Below, in pieces: positions 9,118 through 18,784 of a DNA stretch of 64,000 nucleotides; position 1 is the stretch's first letter; the number at the start of each line of letters is the position of its first letter. Under the pieces are notes generated by a model that saw only the letters and a program-made list of their open reading frames with translations, had not been told where the DNA came from and did no database searches. The position numbers were made by a program, and so were the translations under genes. The stretch lies in NCBI RefSeq assembly GCF_006438925.1, contig NZ_RCZA01000006.1:124001-188000 (forward strand). The letters run 5' to 3'. Source of the DNA: Pseudomonas mandelii. GTDB taxonomy: Bacteria; Pseudomonadota; Gammaproteobacteria; Pseudomonadales; Pseudomonadaceae.

Positions 9118-9591
9118 TCATGCCGTGGTGTTGACCACCGTTCCGGTGCTGGAACCCTTGGCCAGTTCCTTGGCCAGTTCCTTGACCAGGGCCGCGGACA
9201 CTTCCAGCAACGCACCATTGGTGTCGGCAATCTGTCCTTGAATGGCCATGACCACAGTGGCCTTGGCTTCCGGTGTCGGATAAGACGCCGCCTGAGCTGC
9301 GGCTAATTGTTGCTGTTGCTCGCGCAGTTGCTGTTGTAGCTCTTGCATGCGTTTGAGCAGGACTTTCACCGCCACACTCTGGTTGCTCTCGTCTGGGGTT
9401 TCGGTCTGCGCGCCCGCGCTTTTATCCAATCCCAAAGGGCCAGTCTTGACTTGGTTGCCGTCGCCTTCCTTCGTACCCAACGCTTGATTCGCGGCATCGG
9501 CCGCCTGATCGCTCAACGCTTGAATCGTAGCGGCGGACTTGCCGCCGATGGTGACGCCCGCGGCGTTTGGGATACCAATGGATAACGACAT
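9118..9591 (-). CDS. Hypothetical coiled-coil protein (possibly FlxA-like)
   Basis: A 157-residue soluble protein with GGAG before the start codon. A heptad-like, Gln-rich segment (LLKRMQELQQQLREQQQQLAAAQA) lies near residues 75-100 and predicts a coiled coil. A second helical segment near the C-terminus contains the repeat KELAKELAKG. The N-terminus (MSLSIGIPNAAGVTIGGKSA) is Ser/Gly/Ala-rich. The layout resembles small FlxA-like proteins, but this is a loose resemblance and no function is assigned. It is transcribed toward the rbs operon. Confidence 0.6.
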   Translation of the reverse strand: MSLSIGIPNAAGVTIGGKSAATIQALSDQAADAANQALGTKEGDGNQVKTGPLGLDKSAGAQTETPDESNQSVAVKVLLKRMQELQQQLREQQQQLAAAQAASYPTPEAKATVVMAIQGQIADTNGALLEVSAALVKELAKELAKGSSTGTVVNTTA

Positions 9592-11029
<1,438 letters not shown>

Positions 11030-11038
11030 TTCGCCCTC

Positions 11039-11060
11039 GCCCGACCGGTTTCGGTCGGGC
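11039..11060 (+). terminator. Terminator-like hairpin after ansB
   Basis: A perfect 9-bp stem (GCCCGACCG / CGGTCGGGC) with a GTTT loop starts 9 bases after the stop. The downstream T-tract is weak, so efficiency is uncertain. Confidence 0.65.
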
Positions 11061-11191
11061 ACTGCTTTCACCACTCGCCAACCCAGGCGAGTGGCTCACA
11101 CCCCCTTCCGATATTTCGATAAAAATTTTCCCTTGGTCCTACACCAAACGGAAGAAATGTCTGTCAGAGGATTTTCTTGAATTTTAAGCAG

Positions 11192-11232
11192 TTGCGAAAA
11201 TGCTTACAGTTAAATACTGTATGCACGTACAG
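11192..11232 (+). promoter_or_regulatory. Promoter overlapped by a LexA (SOS) box
   Basis: CTGTATGCACGTACAG at 11217-11232 fits the LexA consensus CTGT-N8-ACAG exactly. It overlaps the -10 hexamer TACTGT (11215-11220) of a promoter whose -35 is TTGCGA (11192-11197, spacing 17). The DUF1654 gene starts 18 bases further on. LexA bound here would block the promoter, so the two downstream genes are predicted to be DNA-damage induced. Confidence 0.8.
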
Positions 11233-11250
11233 CTTAATAAGGATAATTCC

Positions 11251-11490
11251 GTGGCCACCACCTCCGCCTCTCCTGACGCCTATGAACGCATGGGTATGCG
11301 CGTTCAAAAAATCATCAATTCCCCCACTGCTCAAAAAGCCAAAGCAGCCTTGATCTTCCGTCTACCGGACGAACCTGTGGATGAGTGGGAACAATTGCTC
11401 GAAGAAATCGACGAGAACGACAACGTCACCCTCGCCTATCGCGACGATGGCGGTGTGCAGATTTTTTGGGTTGTTCCGAAGGAAGATTGA
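11251..11490 (+). CDS. DUF1654-family protein, predicted SOS-induced
   Basis: A 79-residue acidic protein. The GTG at 11251 is chosen because TAAGGA lies 7 bases upstream and because a start at 11200 would put the coding sequence over the promoter. The sequence YERMGMRVQKIINSPTAQKAKAA followed by LPDEPVDEWEQLLEEIDEND and a C-terminal QIFWVVP strand matches what I recall of DUF1654, a Pseudomonas-restricted family of unknown function. It is followed 4 bases later by an endonuclease gene and shares the LexA-controlled promoter. Confidence 0.8.
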   Translation: MATTSASPDAYERMGMRVQKIINSPTAQKAKAALIFRLPDEPVDEWEQLLEEIDENDNVTLAYRDDGGVQIFWVVPKED

Positions 11491-11494
11491 GTCA

Positions 11495-12184
11495 ATGAGT
11501 GTCCGCTGGTTTGCTTTGCTGTTTTTGTTCATCACCGTTGGCGCCCAGGCTGGCGCCCCACGCACCTTCAACGAAGCCAAGAAAGTTGCCTGGAAGCTCT
11601 ACGCACCGCAATCCACAGAGTTCTATTGCGGGTGCAAATACACCGGCAACAAGGTCAACCTCGCAGCCTGCGGTTATGTACCGCGTAAAAACGCCAAGCG
11701 CGCTTCCCGCATCGAGTGGGAACACATTGTTCCCGCCTGGCAGATCGGCCATCAGCGTCAGTGCTGGCAAGAAGGTGGGCGCAAGAACTGCACGCGTTAC
11801 GATCCGATCTACCAGAAGGCCGAAGCGGACCTGCACAACCTGGTGCCGAGCATTGGTGAAGTGAATGGCGATCGCAGCAACTTCAGTTTCGGCTGGTTGC
11901 CGGTGCAGTCGGGCCAATATGGCTCGTGCCTGACCCAGGTCGACTTCAAGGCGAAGAAGGTCATGCCCCGCCCGTCCATACGCGGCATGATCGCCCGAAC
12001 GTATTTCTACATGAGCAAGCAATATGGTTTGCGCCTGTCGAAACAGGATCGACAACTGTACGAAGCCTGGAGCAAAACCTATCCCGTAGAGGCCTGGGAA
12101 CGACAGCGTAACCAAAGCGTGGCGTGCGTCATGGGACGCGGCAACGAGTTTGTCGGCCCGGTCGACATGAAAGCCTGCGGTTAA
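11495..12184 (+). CDS. endA: Deoxyribonuclease I (exported endonuclease)
   Basis: A 229-residue endonuclease I. A signal peptide (LLFLFITVGAQA) precedes the family core: several Cys residues (YCGCKY, LAACGYV), the catalytic region EWEHIVPAW and ADLHNLVPSIGEVNGDRSN. It is periplasmic or secreted and cuts double-stranded DNA non-specifically. It begins 4 bases after the DUF1654 stop, so the two are co-transcribed and, by the LexA box, SOS-regulated. Longer in-frame starts overlap DUF1654 and are not favoured. Confidence 0.93.
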   Translation: MSVRWFALLFLFITVGAQAGAPRTFNEAKKVAWKLYAPQSTEFYCGCKYTGNKVNLAACGYVPRKNAKRASRIEWEHIVPAWQIGHQRQCWQEGGRKNCTRYDPIYQKAEADLHNLVPSIGEVNGDRSNFSFGWLPVQSGQYGSCLTQVDFKAKKVMPRPSIRGMIARTYFYMSKQYGLRLSKQDRQLYEAWSKTYPVEAWERQRNQSVACVMGRGNEFVGPVDMKACG

Positions 12185-12675
12185 GCGCACGCTGAAAACA
12201 TAAAGGCCTCGGGTTTAACTTGACCACCTGATTGCATCGGTACTGATCACTCGTTTGCATTGCATTGACCAGCCATTGCATCGGACTTGACCAGCAAACT
12301 TAGTAACCATGATCGGTAGAGAGCTGCCCATTGCTGCCGGCGGCCACAAGCAGAAATCGGTCCACAGTGTGTAAGAACACAAATTGCATTCAGCATAACC
12401 CTAACAATCCCGGACGGGCCGGCTACGATAAGGGATCTGATGGAAAGGTCGTTGAGTATTGGGCTGTTCTGCTGGAAGAAGCCCCTGCGTCGACCACCGC
12501 GAATAGCAACCTGTTTTCTTGGTCTGAAAGGAAGTGACCCGCACTTGCATCGAACGCAGTTCCCACCCATTCTCGCTGGATTGGCCCCCAGTCAAGGGCG
12601 GATTTGTTGCGTCAAGCGGGGACAGAGTTACCACACCAACCCGCATCTATTGGCAGTACTAATCAGGAGAAATCA
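12185..12675. other. Non-coding accessory stretch, 491 bases
   Basis: No credible gene. Two loose copies of a motif around ATTGCATCGG followed by TGATCA or TTGACCA occur at about 12230-12295, which gives a degenerate repeat. The composition is more AT-rich than the flanks. It looks like the boundary between the endA core segment and an accessory segment and may hold scars of lost insertions. Confidence 0.35.
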
Positions 12676-13365
12676 ATGACTATCGTCGCAATTGTGTATT
12701 CATCCGGAAGAGGTCACACCCGGACTGTTGCGGAGCATGTCAAGCGAGGCGCAGAAGAGGTTGCGGGAACATGTGCCGAACTCATCGAGATCGTGCCCGC
12801 TCAGATCGATAGTGATGGCAGATGGCGTGACGACGCTGTCATGAGCCGGCTAGCGGCGGCTGATGCCATGGTTTTTGGTGCGCCCACCTATATGGGGTCG
12901 GCCCATGGATTGTTCAAGCTGTTCCTCGAGGCTGGTATCGTGCCGTGGCGTAGCCAGGAGTGGAAGGACAAGATCGCTGCCGGGTTCACAAACTCAGGAT
13001 CGCGCTCCGGCGACAAGCTCGTAGCGCTTCAGCAGATGTCGGTCTTCGCGGCGCAAATGGGAATGATGTGGGTAAGCGCCGGGGATTTGCCCGGCGGCTG
13101 CTACACCGATGGCGGTTTCACCGACGTGAACGTCAATGGATCATGGCTAGGCTTGATGACTCAAAGCTTGAATGATGGCTCGGTGGAGAACGCTCCGCAC
13201 CCAGGCGATAGGCTTAGCGCGGAGCGCTTTGGACGTAGGGTGGCGCGAGCGACGGCACGTTGGACAGTCGGTGCGGACCGGTTTCCTTCCCAGCGGATCG
13301 ACGCACAAGAGAACCGGCGGCGGAATCTCGCGGGGATCGACGAATGGCGCCAATTTGACGACTGA
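12676..13365 (+). CDS. Flavodoxin-fold NAD(P)H:quinone/FMN reductase-like protein
   Basis: A 229-residue protein. The N-terminus IVAIVYSSGRGHTRTVAEHV is a flavodoxin-type FMN phosphate-binding loop. GAPTYMGSAHGLFKLFLE and the AGFTNSGSRSGDK loop resemble the WrbA/NAD(P)H dehydrogenase group. The ATG at 12676 has AGGAGA before it. The C-terminal 40 residues (basic, ending WRQFDD) extend beyond the usual domain. It stands alone in the accessory region. The substrate is unknown. Confidence 0.8.
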   Translation: MTIVAIVYSSGRGHTRTVAEHVKRGAEEVAGTCAELIEIVPAQIDSDGRWRDDAVMSRLAAADAMVFGAPTYMGSAHGLFKLFLEAGIVPWRSQEWKDKIAAGFTNSGSRSGDKLVALQQMSVFAAQMGMMWVSAGDLPGGCYTDGGFTDVNVNGSWLGLMTQSLNDGSVENAPHPGDRLSAERFGRRVARATARWTVGADRFPSQRIDAQENRRRNLAGIDEWRQFDD

Positions 13366-13642
13366 TCCCCTCCTCAATCGGTGGGATCAGATATCAGATA
13401 AATGGCACAGATCGAGAAAGTCCGCTTTGCCGTAGTGGAGGCACTGCCCTCGGGGAGAAATCCATCTCCCTGAGCGCGGCAAAGCGCCGTCTCCCTCAAT
13501 CGTGATCCTCGGCCCATTTACCCGAGCAATGGGCACTCGCCTTCCACATCCGACGTCGTGGACCCCGAGCGCATCGGAGTGCTCTGAAGATCTATTTATA
13601 TACGGTTATCTCAACCGCATTCAATCGAGCCGGCGTTCGTTT

Positions 13643-14373
13643 CTACCCGCCCGCTTTGTTGTAGCGCCAGTAGCCCATCAGGTTGAGTGACTCCTTGGCA
13701 ATGCCGCATTCCTTGATCAAGTATTTGCGCAGCCTCCAGTCGCGGTGGCGTGATCTCGAATCAGCCACTCCACCGCAAGTCCGGGCCCGTCAGGAACCGG
13801 CAATGCATCGTCCACACTGTCTACTTCAAAAAACGCCTGGATTAACGGTGGTACGGCAAGCGCTGCCAGCTCATCCAGAATGCCGAGCGCCGCGGGCAAG
13901 GCCGTGGCATCGGTGACCATTAACAGATGCTTGAGCTGTTGAGGTGGCTTCCACTCGAAACCGCCCGCGTCTTGCGCCGAAAACTGGCTATCAGGTGCGA
14001 AGATCTGGATCGGCTCACCCGCCGCTGCATGAATTGCCCAACGGGATGCGAGTCCGGTTTCGCCGTGCAACACGAAGTCGATATCCACTTCGCCCTGCTC
14101 GGCACGCAAATGTCGGATGGTGTAAGTGCGCATTGCCGGGCGCTGGGCAACCGGTATCGAGCGGTAACGTGCATACCAGCCATCGCCATGAGCGAGCCTG
14201 GCAGGCGAACCTTCTACAGCCGGAAAGAATAGCTTCACGCGCTGGTTGGGTGCCCTGGTCGCCATTTCGGTAACCATCGGACCGGCCAGAGTGACGCGCA
14301 TCAAATGAGGACTCAGCGCCTTTTTGTGCCGCAGGACTGCGTCGAATATTTTGTAAGGGGTGGCGGAGGCCAT
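13643..14373 (-). pseudogene. Siderophore-interacting protein gene, broken near its 3' end
   Basis: The intact frame (13717-14373, 218 codons) encodes a SIP/ViuB-type FAD-binding ferric-siderophore reductase. It shows the FAD region MRTYTIRHLR near residue 80, a FVLHGETGLASRWA segment and LMVTDATALPAALGIL. It then ends in a short non-homologous tail (TATGGCANT). The expected C-terminal end, LRKYLIKECGIAKESLNLMGYW and a few more residues, is present in another frame at about 13643-13735. Bases between the two parts are probably missing. The product would lack the last helix and strand of the NADPH-binding domain, so it is probably inactive. Confidence 0.75.
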
Positions 14374-14474
14374 GGGGGAACTCCTACTGGGAATCGACAG
14401 TGACTACGTCTAGAAACGAGTCAATGTGGATCCCCTTTAAGGCGTTCCGTCGAACGCAGCCTGGAAAAGGACTG

Positions 14475-14840
14475 CTACTGGGCTACTGGATGATCGACAA
14501 CCAACAATTCGATGTTCTGTTTCTTCGCCCGGGTGAGCGCCGCACGCACTTCTGTCTGTTTGGCCTCGGCCTCGGCTTTCGAACTGAATGGCCCGAGCAG
14601 AATCCGGGTCTTTCCATTTTCCTTGACGATATTGGAAACGAAACTGTGCTCAATCAGCCAGCCGCTCAAATCGCTGACCGCCTGAGGTGTTTCGCCTCGA
14701 ACTTCGAGATCCCATTGTGGCGCGGATACCACCGAAGGTGCAGCCGCGACTGCCGCTTGTGGCTTTTGTGCCTCAATACTCTTGCCCTCACCGCATCCCG
14801 CCAGCGCCAGTACCGCGATTACTAAGACGATTTTGCGCAC
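14475..14840 (-). CDS. Lipoprotein with SPOR-like domain
   Basis: A 121-residue protein with a lipobox (LALAGC at residues 11-16), a short Ala-rich linker and a C-terminal SPOR-type fold: WDLEVRGETPQAVSDLS followed by RILLGPFSSKAEAEAKQTEVR. SPOR domains bind denuded peptidoglycan at division sites. A role at the cell wall is inferred from the domain only. Not obviously in an operon. Confidence 0.7.
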   Translation of the reverse strand: MRKIVLVIAVLALAGCGEGKSIEAQKPQAAVAAAPSVVSAPQWDLEVRGETPQAVSDLSGWLIEHSFVSNIVKENGKTRILLGPFSSKAEAEAKQTEVRAALTRAKKQNIELLVVDHPVAQ

Positions 14841-15076
14841 AACGCTTCCCTCAGAATGCTTAAAGCGGCGATTTTAGCATCCATGAATACTTCCCGAGTG
14901 CCGCAAAATGGGCTCAAAACAACGAGAATGATGGTTGCGGCCTCTGTATAGTTACGCCTTGGGAATTAATGCAGCATCTGCGCGTCAGAAAGAGGCACCC
15001 AAACCGTGAGACTTCGCACTAATCTATACATACCACCGACCTCTGCACTGTCCGAATCAGGTGCCCTACAAAGCAA

Positions 15077-15086
15077 TCAAGGAGAA
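15077..15086 (+). promoter_or_regulatory. Possible Rsm-binding site over the rsmE ribosome-binding site
   Basis: TCAAGGAGAA covers the Shine-Dalgarno sequence of rsmE and matches the RsmA/RsmE target consensus A/UCANGGANGU/A at all but one position. RsmE is known to repress its own translation in fluorescent pseudomonads, so this is a plausible autoregulatory site. Confidence 0.5.
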
Positions 15087-15090
15087 GACC

Positions 15091-15285
15091 ATGCTGATAC
15101 TCACCCGCAAAGTCGGTGAAAGCATAAATATTGGTGATGACATTACGATCACCATTCTGGGCGTTAGCGGCCAGCAAGTCAGAATTGGCATCAATGCCCC
15201 GAAAGACGTTGCGGTTCATCGCGAAGAAATCTATCAGCGCATTCAGGCTGGCCTCACCGCTCCAGACAAACCGCAGACTCCCTGA
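15091..15285 (+). CDS. rsmE: CsrA-family translational regulator, RsmE type
   Basis: A 64-residue homodimeric RNA-binding protein that recognises GGA motifs near ribosome-binding sites and represses translation in the Gac/Rsm cascade. [20 protein letters not shown] and the conserved VHREEIY with Arg44 are present. The C-terminal tail ([13 protein letters not shown]) is the RsmE rather than the RsmA form, from memory of P. fluorescens sequences. It is monocistronic and begins after a GGAG at 15081-15084. Confidence 0.9.
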   Translation: MLILTRKVGESINIGDDITITILGVSGQQVRIGINAPKDVAVHREEIYQRIQAGLTAPDKPQTP

Positions 15286-15464
15286 ATCCTGTTGCAGTCA
15301 GTAGCCAGCCCGTTCGTTACAGCGCAATGGCTGGCTAGAGATTCATGCTCGGCATTTTGCTGAGCACTCGCCTCCTCCCCCCATTACGTGAAGCCGATGC
15401 TACCGGCCCGGCCACGCCGTGGCTGTCAGACTATTCGCTTTAACCCCGACGAATCACGCCGTTG

Positions 15465-15920
15465 TTAGCCGAAGGTCACACCGCGCGCCATGCCGGTGGC
15501 CGCAATCACCATCAACATCAACAACAACGCTTCGATATGGCTGATGCGTGCAAACAGCCTGGCTCGGCCCTGGTCAATCGAAGCGCCCCTGCCCAAGGCG
15601 ATCCGCCACTTGATCAAGGTGATCATTGGTGCCACTTCAAGCAGCAGAATGATCACGAACAGCGTCATCTTCAGATGGAACAACGGCTGATGAAGGTAAT
15701 AGTCGGTGCCTTTTTCGTACCCACCGAAGGCTCGCATCAAACCTGTGATCAGCAAAATACCCGCACAGATGCCCCATACGTTATCGGCAACCAGAACGCT
15801 GCGAACCTGCGCCGTACCGGCGGCCAGGCGGCTTAATGCCGTCCCTCGGGTGAGCACCGCCCAGAGGCCCAAAGCAACAGCCAAGAGGTGGATCGCCGCA
15901 AGAAACCAGTGAAACAGCAT
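15465..15920 (-). CDS. DUF2214-family inner-membrane protein
   Basis: A 151-residue integral membrane protein with four hydrophobic segments: residues 3-23, 48-66, about 83-103 and 130-146. A conserved-looking VLVADNVWGICAGILLITGLMRAFGGYEKG block lies in the middle. It begins after GGAG (AGGAGCATCCCT). The pattern agrees with DUF2214 proteins, whose function is unknown. Confidence 0.75.
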   Translation of the reverse strand: MLFHWFLAAIHLLAVALGLWAVLTRGTALSRLAAGTAQVRSVLVADNVWGICAGILLITGLMRAFGGYEKGTDYYLHQPLFHLKMTLFVIILLLEVAPMITLIKWRIALGRGASIDQGRARLFARISHIEALLLMLMVIAATGMARGVTFG

Positions 15921-16207
15921 AGGGATGCTCCTGACAGGGATAAGGAAATGGGCTTGTCAGTAGTAGTCCAAAATCTGGAAATCTGCCTTCCAGGCATCCG
16001 CAGACTGAGGGCGATTTTTTCGAAGCATGATTGCTTGCTCAGGCGGTAACTGATGAGGCGTGGGTGCTGGAAGGATGATTTTGCTTATTGGTCGATTTGA
16101 GTAACAGGCCGTGACATGACTGGCGAACAGCCAGCTATCTACCTATCATGCCGCCCACTGGCCCTTGCGCAAGGAGCCAGAGGATAATCATTCAAAAGGG
16201 AATAGAC

Positions 16208-16420
16208 GTGAAAGAGTTCGTAATTGGCGTAAACAACGTAGTTCTGTACGTCGCACTGGCCGTAATCTGGATCGCCGCAGTGGTCATGATTTTCGTTCAG
16301 GGCTTCTGGTCCGGGGCAGGCGTTTTCATTACCGGCACCCTGACGTGGTGCATCATCTCCGGCTTCTGGTTTGTACAGTCGGCGACTTATGAAGAACTGA
16401 AGAAATTGAACGCCAGGTAA
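16208..16420 (+). CDS. Small inner-membrane protein, 70 aa
   Basis: The GTG at 16208 is preceded by AAGGGA at a suitable distance. The protein has two hydrophobic segments (about residues 9-29 and 35-56) and a charged C-terminus (ATYEELKKLNAR). I do not recognise a named family. Confidence 0.6.
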   Translation: MKEFVIGVNNVVLYVALAVIWIAAVVMIFVQGFWSGAGVFITGTLTWCIISGFWFVQSATYEELKKLNAR

Positions 16421-16542
16421 GATTGATTTTAGTTGGTTGGACCTACCTCGCAGGTCCGACGTTGTTGAGATGAACCACGCCAGTAGTGATTCATGCTCTT
16501 CATGTAACGAGGGGGCAATCCCCTCGTTACAGTGCCCGGCGA

Positions 16543-16776
16543 CTACCCAGGCTTGTGGTTATCCAGTACGCGATTGACCGCTAACTCACCCATCATGATC
16601 ACCTGTTGCAGCACCAGCATCGTCTTGCGCTGCAGGCCTTCCATTAGGCCGGCGATAGCACTGGCCATAACGCTGGCCGGCGCCAACGATTCGCAGGCAA
16701 GGACGAGCAACGTTTCGTCATCCACCGCTGGGTCGATGATGAAAATGGTGCCGGGCTTTCGGGGCGGTATCGACGG
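16543..16776 (-). pseudogene. DUF6124-like small protein gene, 5' truncated
   Basis: The frame reads GTIFIIDPAVDDETLLVLACESLA, then a helical stretch (LMEGLQRKTMLVLQQVIMMGELAVNRVLDN). This corresponds to the C-terminal two thirds of small Pseudomonas proteins now called DUF6124, which normally start MxKxTPNPP. That N-terminal part is absent: going upstream the frame meets a TGA near 16794 without an ATG. The alpha/beta-hydrolase gene starts divergently right there. It is probably a remnant; a GTG at 16725 could still be used. Confidence 0.55.
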
Positions 16777-16806
16777 CAGAATGGTCGCTCACCAAGGACG
16801 GAACAC

Positions 16807-17514
16807 ATGAATCGATTAACTCCCACACTCGTCCTGCTACCTGGAATGGATGGAACAGGTGAATTGTTCGCAGCCTTTGCAGCCATCATGGAGCGCGAAT
16901 TCGATACGCTAATCATCACCTATCCCCCCAATATTCCGCTGAGCTACACAGCGCTGGAGTCACTGGTTCGAGAGTCTCTGCCATCCGACCGCCCATTCGT
17001 ACTGCTGGGTGAATCCTTCTCGGGACCGATCGCTATTTCTCTGAGCGCCAGGCAACTCCCCCAGCAGGTGGGACTCGTGCTATGCAGCACATTCGCACGC
17101 AACCCAAGGCCGATATTCAGGCACTTGAGTTTTTTGCTAGGCGCACTGCCGTTCAGCCTTGTGCCTGTCGGATGGATCAGCAAATTATTACTCGGCCGGT
17201 TTTCCACGAGAGCCCTGCGTGTAGCGCTACGTCAGGCCATCCCTCAAGTGAGCCCTTCGGTAATGCGTTCACGACTACGATCGGTTCTTGCCGTTGACGT
17301 ATCCGCCAAGCTCGCCCAAGTCAGCGTACCGACTATTTATCTTCGCGCTAAGCACGATTCGGTGGTTCCCGGGACAGCGTCTGCGCTGGTCTCTTCAATG
17401 AAGCGTGACACACGAATCATTGAAATCGAAGCACCGCACTGCCTGCTTCAGGTTGCGCCTGAAGAGGCGGCCGGACACATCCGGGAGTTTTTGAGAACGC
17501 TTGAAGGCATTTGA
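16807..17514 (+). CDS. Alpha/beta hydrolase
   Basis: A 235-residue cytoplasmic protein. The oxyanion-hole region is LVLLPGMDGTGELF, the nucleophile elbow GESFSG has Ser70, and a late AKHDSVVP and APHCLLQVAPEE supply the likely Asp and His. It stands alone between the DUF6124 remnant and the carbonic anhydrase gene. The substrate cannot be predicted. Confidence 0.85.
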   Translation: MNRLTPTLVLLPGMDGTGELFAAFAAIMEREFDTLIITYPPNIPLSYTALESLVRESLPSDRPFVLLGESFSGPIAISLSARQLPQQVGLVLCSTFARNPRPIFRHLSFLLGALPFSLVPVGWISKLLLGRFSTRALRVALRQAIPQVSPSVMRSRLRSVLAVDVSAKLAQVSVPTIYLRAKHDSVVPGTASALVSSMKRDTRIIEIEAPHCLLQVAPEEAAGHIREFLRTLEGI

Positions 17515-17690
17515 GGTTCTCGGTGTTAAAGGCGACCAAACCCACGCCCCCCGCCTTGCCTGGCAGCAAACCCTGAGCAACATAATGTTACATCCCGTCT
17601 AGACTCCAACCACAAGTGCCGAAGGTCCCTGGAAGCACTTGCCCTCCAACAGCAAGTCATTCCCATCAACCGACCTGAGTACACAAGATC

Positions 17691-18443
17691 ATGTGTAAAT
17701 CATGTGATTCAAACCCTGTTCAAAACGCGAGTGGTCGTCGTAGATTTCTTCAGTTTGCCGGACTAGGGGCAGGCGCTCTGCTACTTGCCGGTGCACTGCC
17801 CGACAAATTCGTTCAGGCTGCCGAGAAAACCGCTGCTGCGCCAAAACCACAAAACTCCATCAGTCCTGACATGGCACTTCAAAGGCTTATGGAGGGAAAT
17901 GAACGGTATGTTTCCGGCAACTCCAAGACACATGACTTCAAGTCAGAGCGGGAAGCCTTGGTCTCAGGCCAGAACCCGTTCGTGTCGGTACTAGGTTGCT
18001 CTGACTCCCGTATCGCCCCTGAGTATGCTTTTGATACTGCTCGAGGCGATCTTTTCGCCATACGCGTCGCGGGCAATTTCGTTACCGATGAGGGGTTGGC
18101 AAGCCTTGAATACTCTGTCGCGGTGCTCGGCGCACCACTGATCCTCGTACTGGGGCATGAGAGCTGCGGCGCCATTAGTGCAGGTATAAAGGCAGTAAAA
18201 GATCACACTGTATTCCCTGGCCACATCCCGAAATTGACTGACGCACTTAAACCTTCTATCGAGAAAGTGCTCAATAACCCCGGAAGCCTTATCGACAACG
18301 CTACAGCGCAGAATGTCAAAGATTCGGTTAACCGCCTCAAAAATGCCTCTCCACTGCTGACAGATGCGCTCAGCAAGGGCACGTTGAAGATAGTGGGAGG
18401 CGTCTATCGCCTTGCTAGTGGCAAAGTAGACTTGATTGCCTGA
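17691..18443 (+). CDS. Tat-exported beta-carbonic anhydrase
   Basis: A 250-residue enzyme that interconverts CO2 and bicarbonate. The N-terminus has a twin-arginine signal (GRRRFLQFAGLGAGALLLAG, residues 15-34) ending near VQAA, so it is exported folded, with its zinc, to the periplasm. The zinc site is complete: Cys103 and Asp105 with Arg107 in GCSDSR, and His156 and Cys159 in GHESCG. Most housekeeping beta-carbonic anhydrases are cytoplasmic; this is a separate exported type. It is monocistronic and followed by a terminator. Confidence 0.93.
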   Translation: MCKSCDSNPVQNASGRRRFLQFAGLGAGALLLAGALPDKFVQAAEKTAAAPKPQNSISPDMALQRLMEGNERYVSGNSKTHDFKSEREALVSGQNPFVSVLGCSDSRIAPEYAFDTARGDLFAIRVAGNFVTDEGLASLEYSVAVLGAPLILVLGHESCGAISAGIKAVKDHTVFPGHIPKLTDALKPSIEKVLNNPGSLIDNATAQNVKDSVNRLKNASPLLTDALSKGTLKIVGGVYRLASGKVDLIA

Positions 18444-18481
18444 CTTAGTAACGCTGCATCAATGCCGAAATCCGGATGTGA

Positions 18482-18507
18482 AGAGCCCAGCGCGATGGCT
18501 GGGCTCT
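18482..18507 (+). terminator. Terminator after the carbonic anhydrase gene
   Basis: Stem AGAGCCCAG / CTGGGCTCT with an 8-base loop, followed by a moderately T-rich sequence. Confidence 0.7.
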
Positions 18508-18509
18508 GG

Positions 18510-18704
18510 TTATTTTCTGTTTTCCATCATCTTGTCGGCGAGAGCTTTGGCCCTTTCAATCAACAGGTTCTGCCTGTCTTCATGAGTAGCCCCTCCTACA
18601 ACCGGTGCCGTCAGATTGCTTTCCGCAATCAACGCAGCGCAGAAGTATTGATCCCAAACAGCTCTGCCCTCAGATACCTGATTGTTCGTTTGGCCGGCGA
18701 TCAT
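18510..18704 (-). CDS. Hypothetical protein, 64 aa
   Basis: A small soluble protein preceded by a strong ribosome-binding site (AAAAGGAG). The C-terminal half is a charged helix (RQNLLIERAKALADKMMENRK). It converges on the carbonic anhydrase gene and stops just after that gene's terminator. No known family is recognised. Confidence 0.55.
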   Translation of the reverse strand: MIAGQTNNQVSEGRAVWDQYFCAALIAESNLTAPVVGGATHEDRQNLLIERAKALADKMMENRK

Positions 18705-18784
18705 ATGCGGCTCCTTTTAATGAGGTAGCACCGCTATCTTACGCCTGAATCACTGGCAACCCGCGCCGCTGAAGACAAGCGCAT

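Noticed and set aside
12604..12675. In-frame extension of the flavodoxin-like gene to 12604
   Set aside because: The ATG at 12676 follows AGGAGA and begins exactly at the conserved first strand.
14841..15090. Possible small RNA upstream of rsmE
   Set aside because: I could not see repeated exposed GGA motifs or a terminator that would support an Rsm-type RNA.
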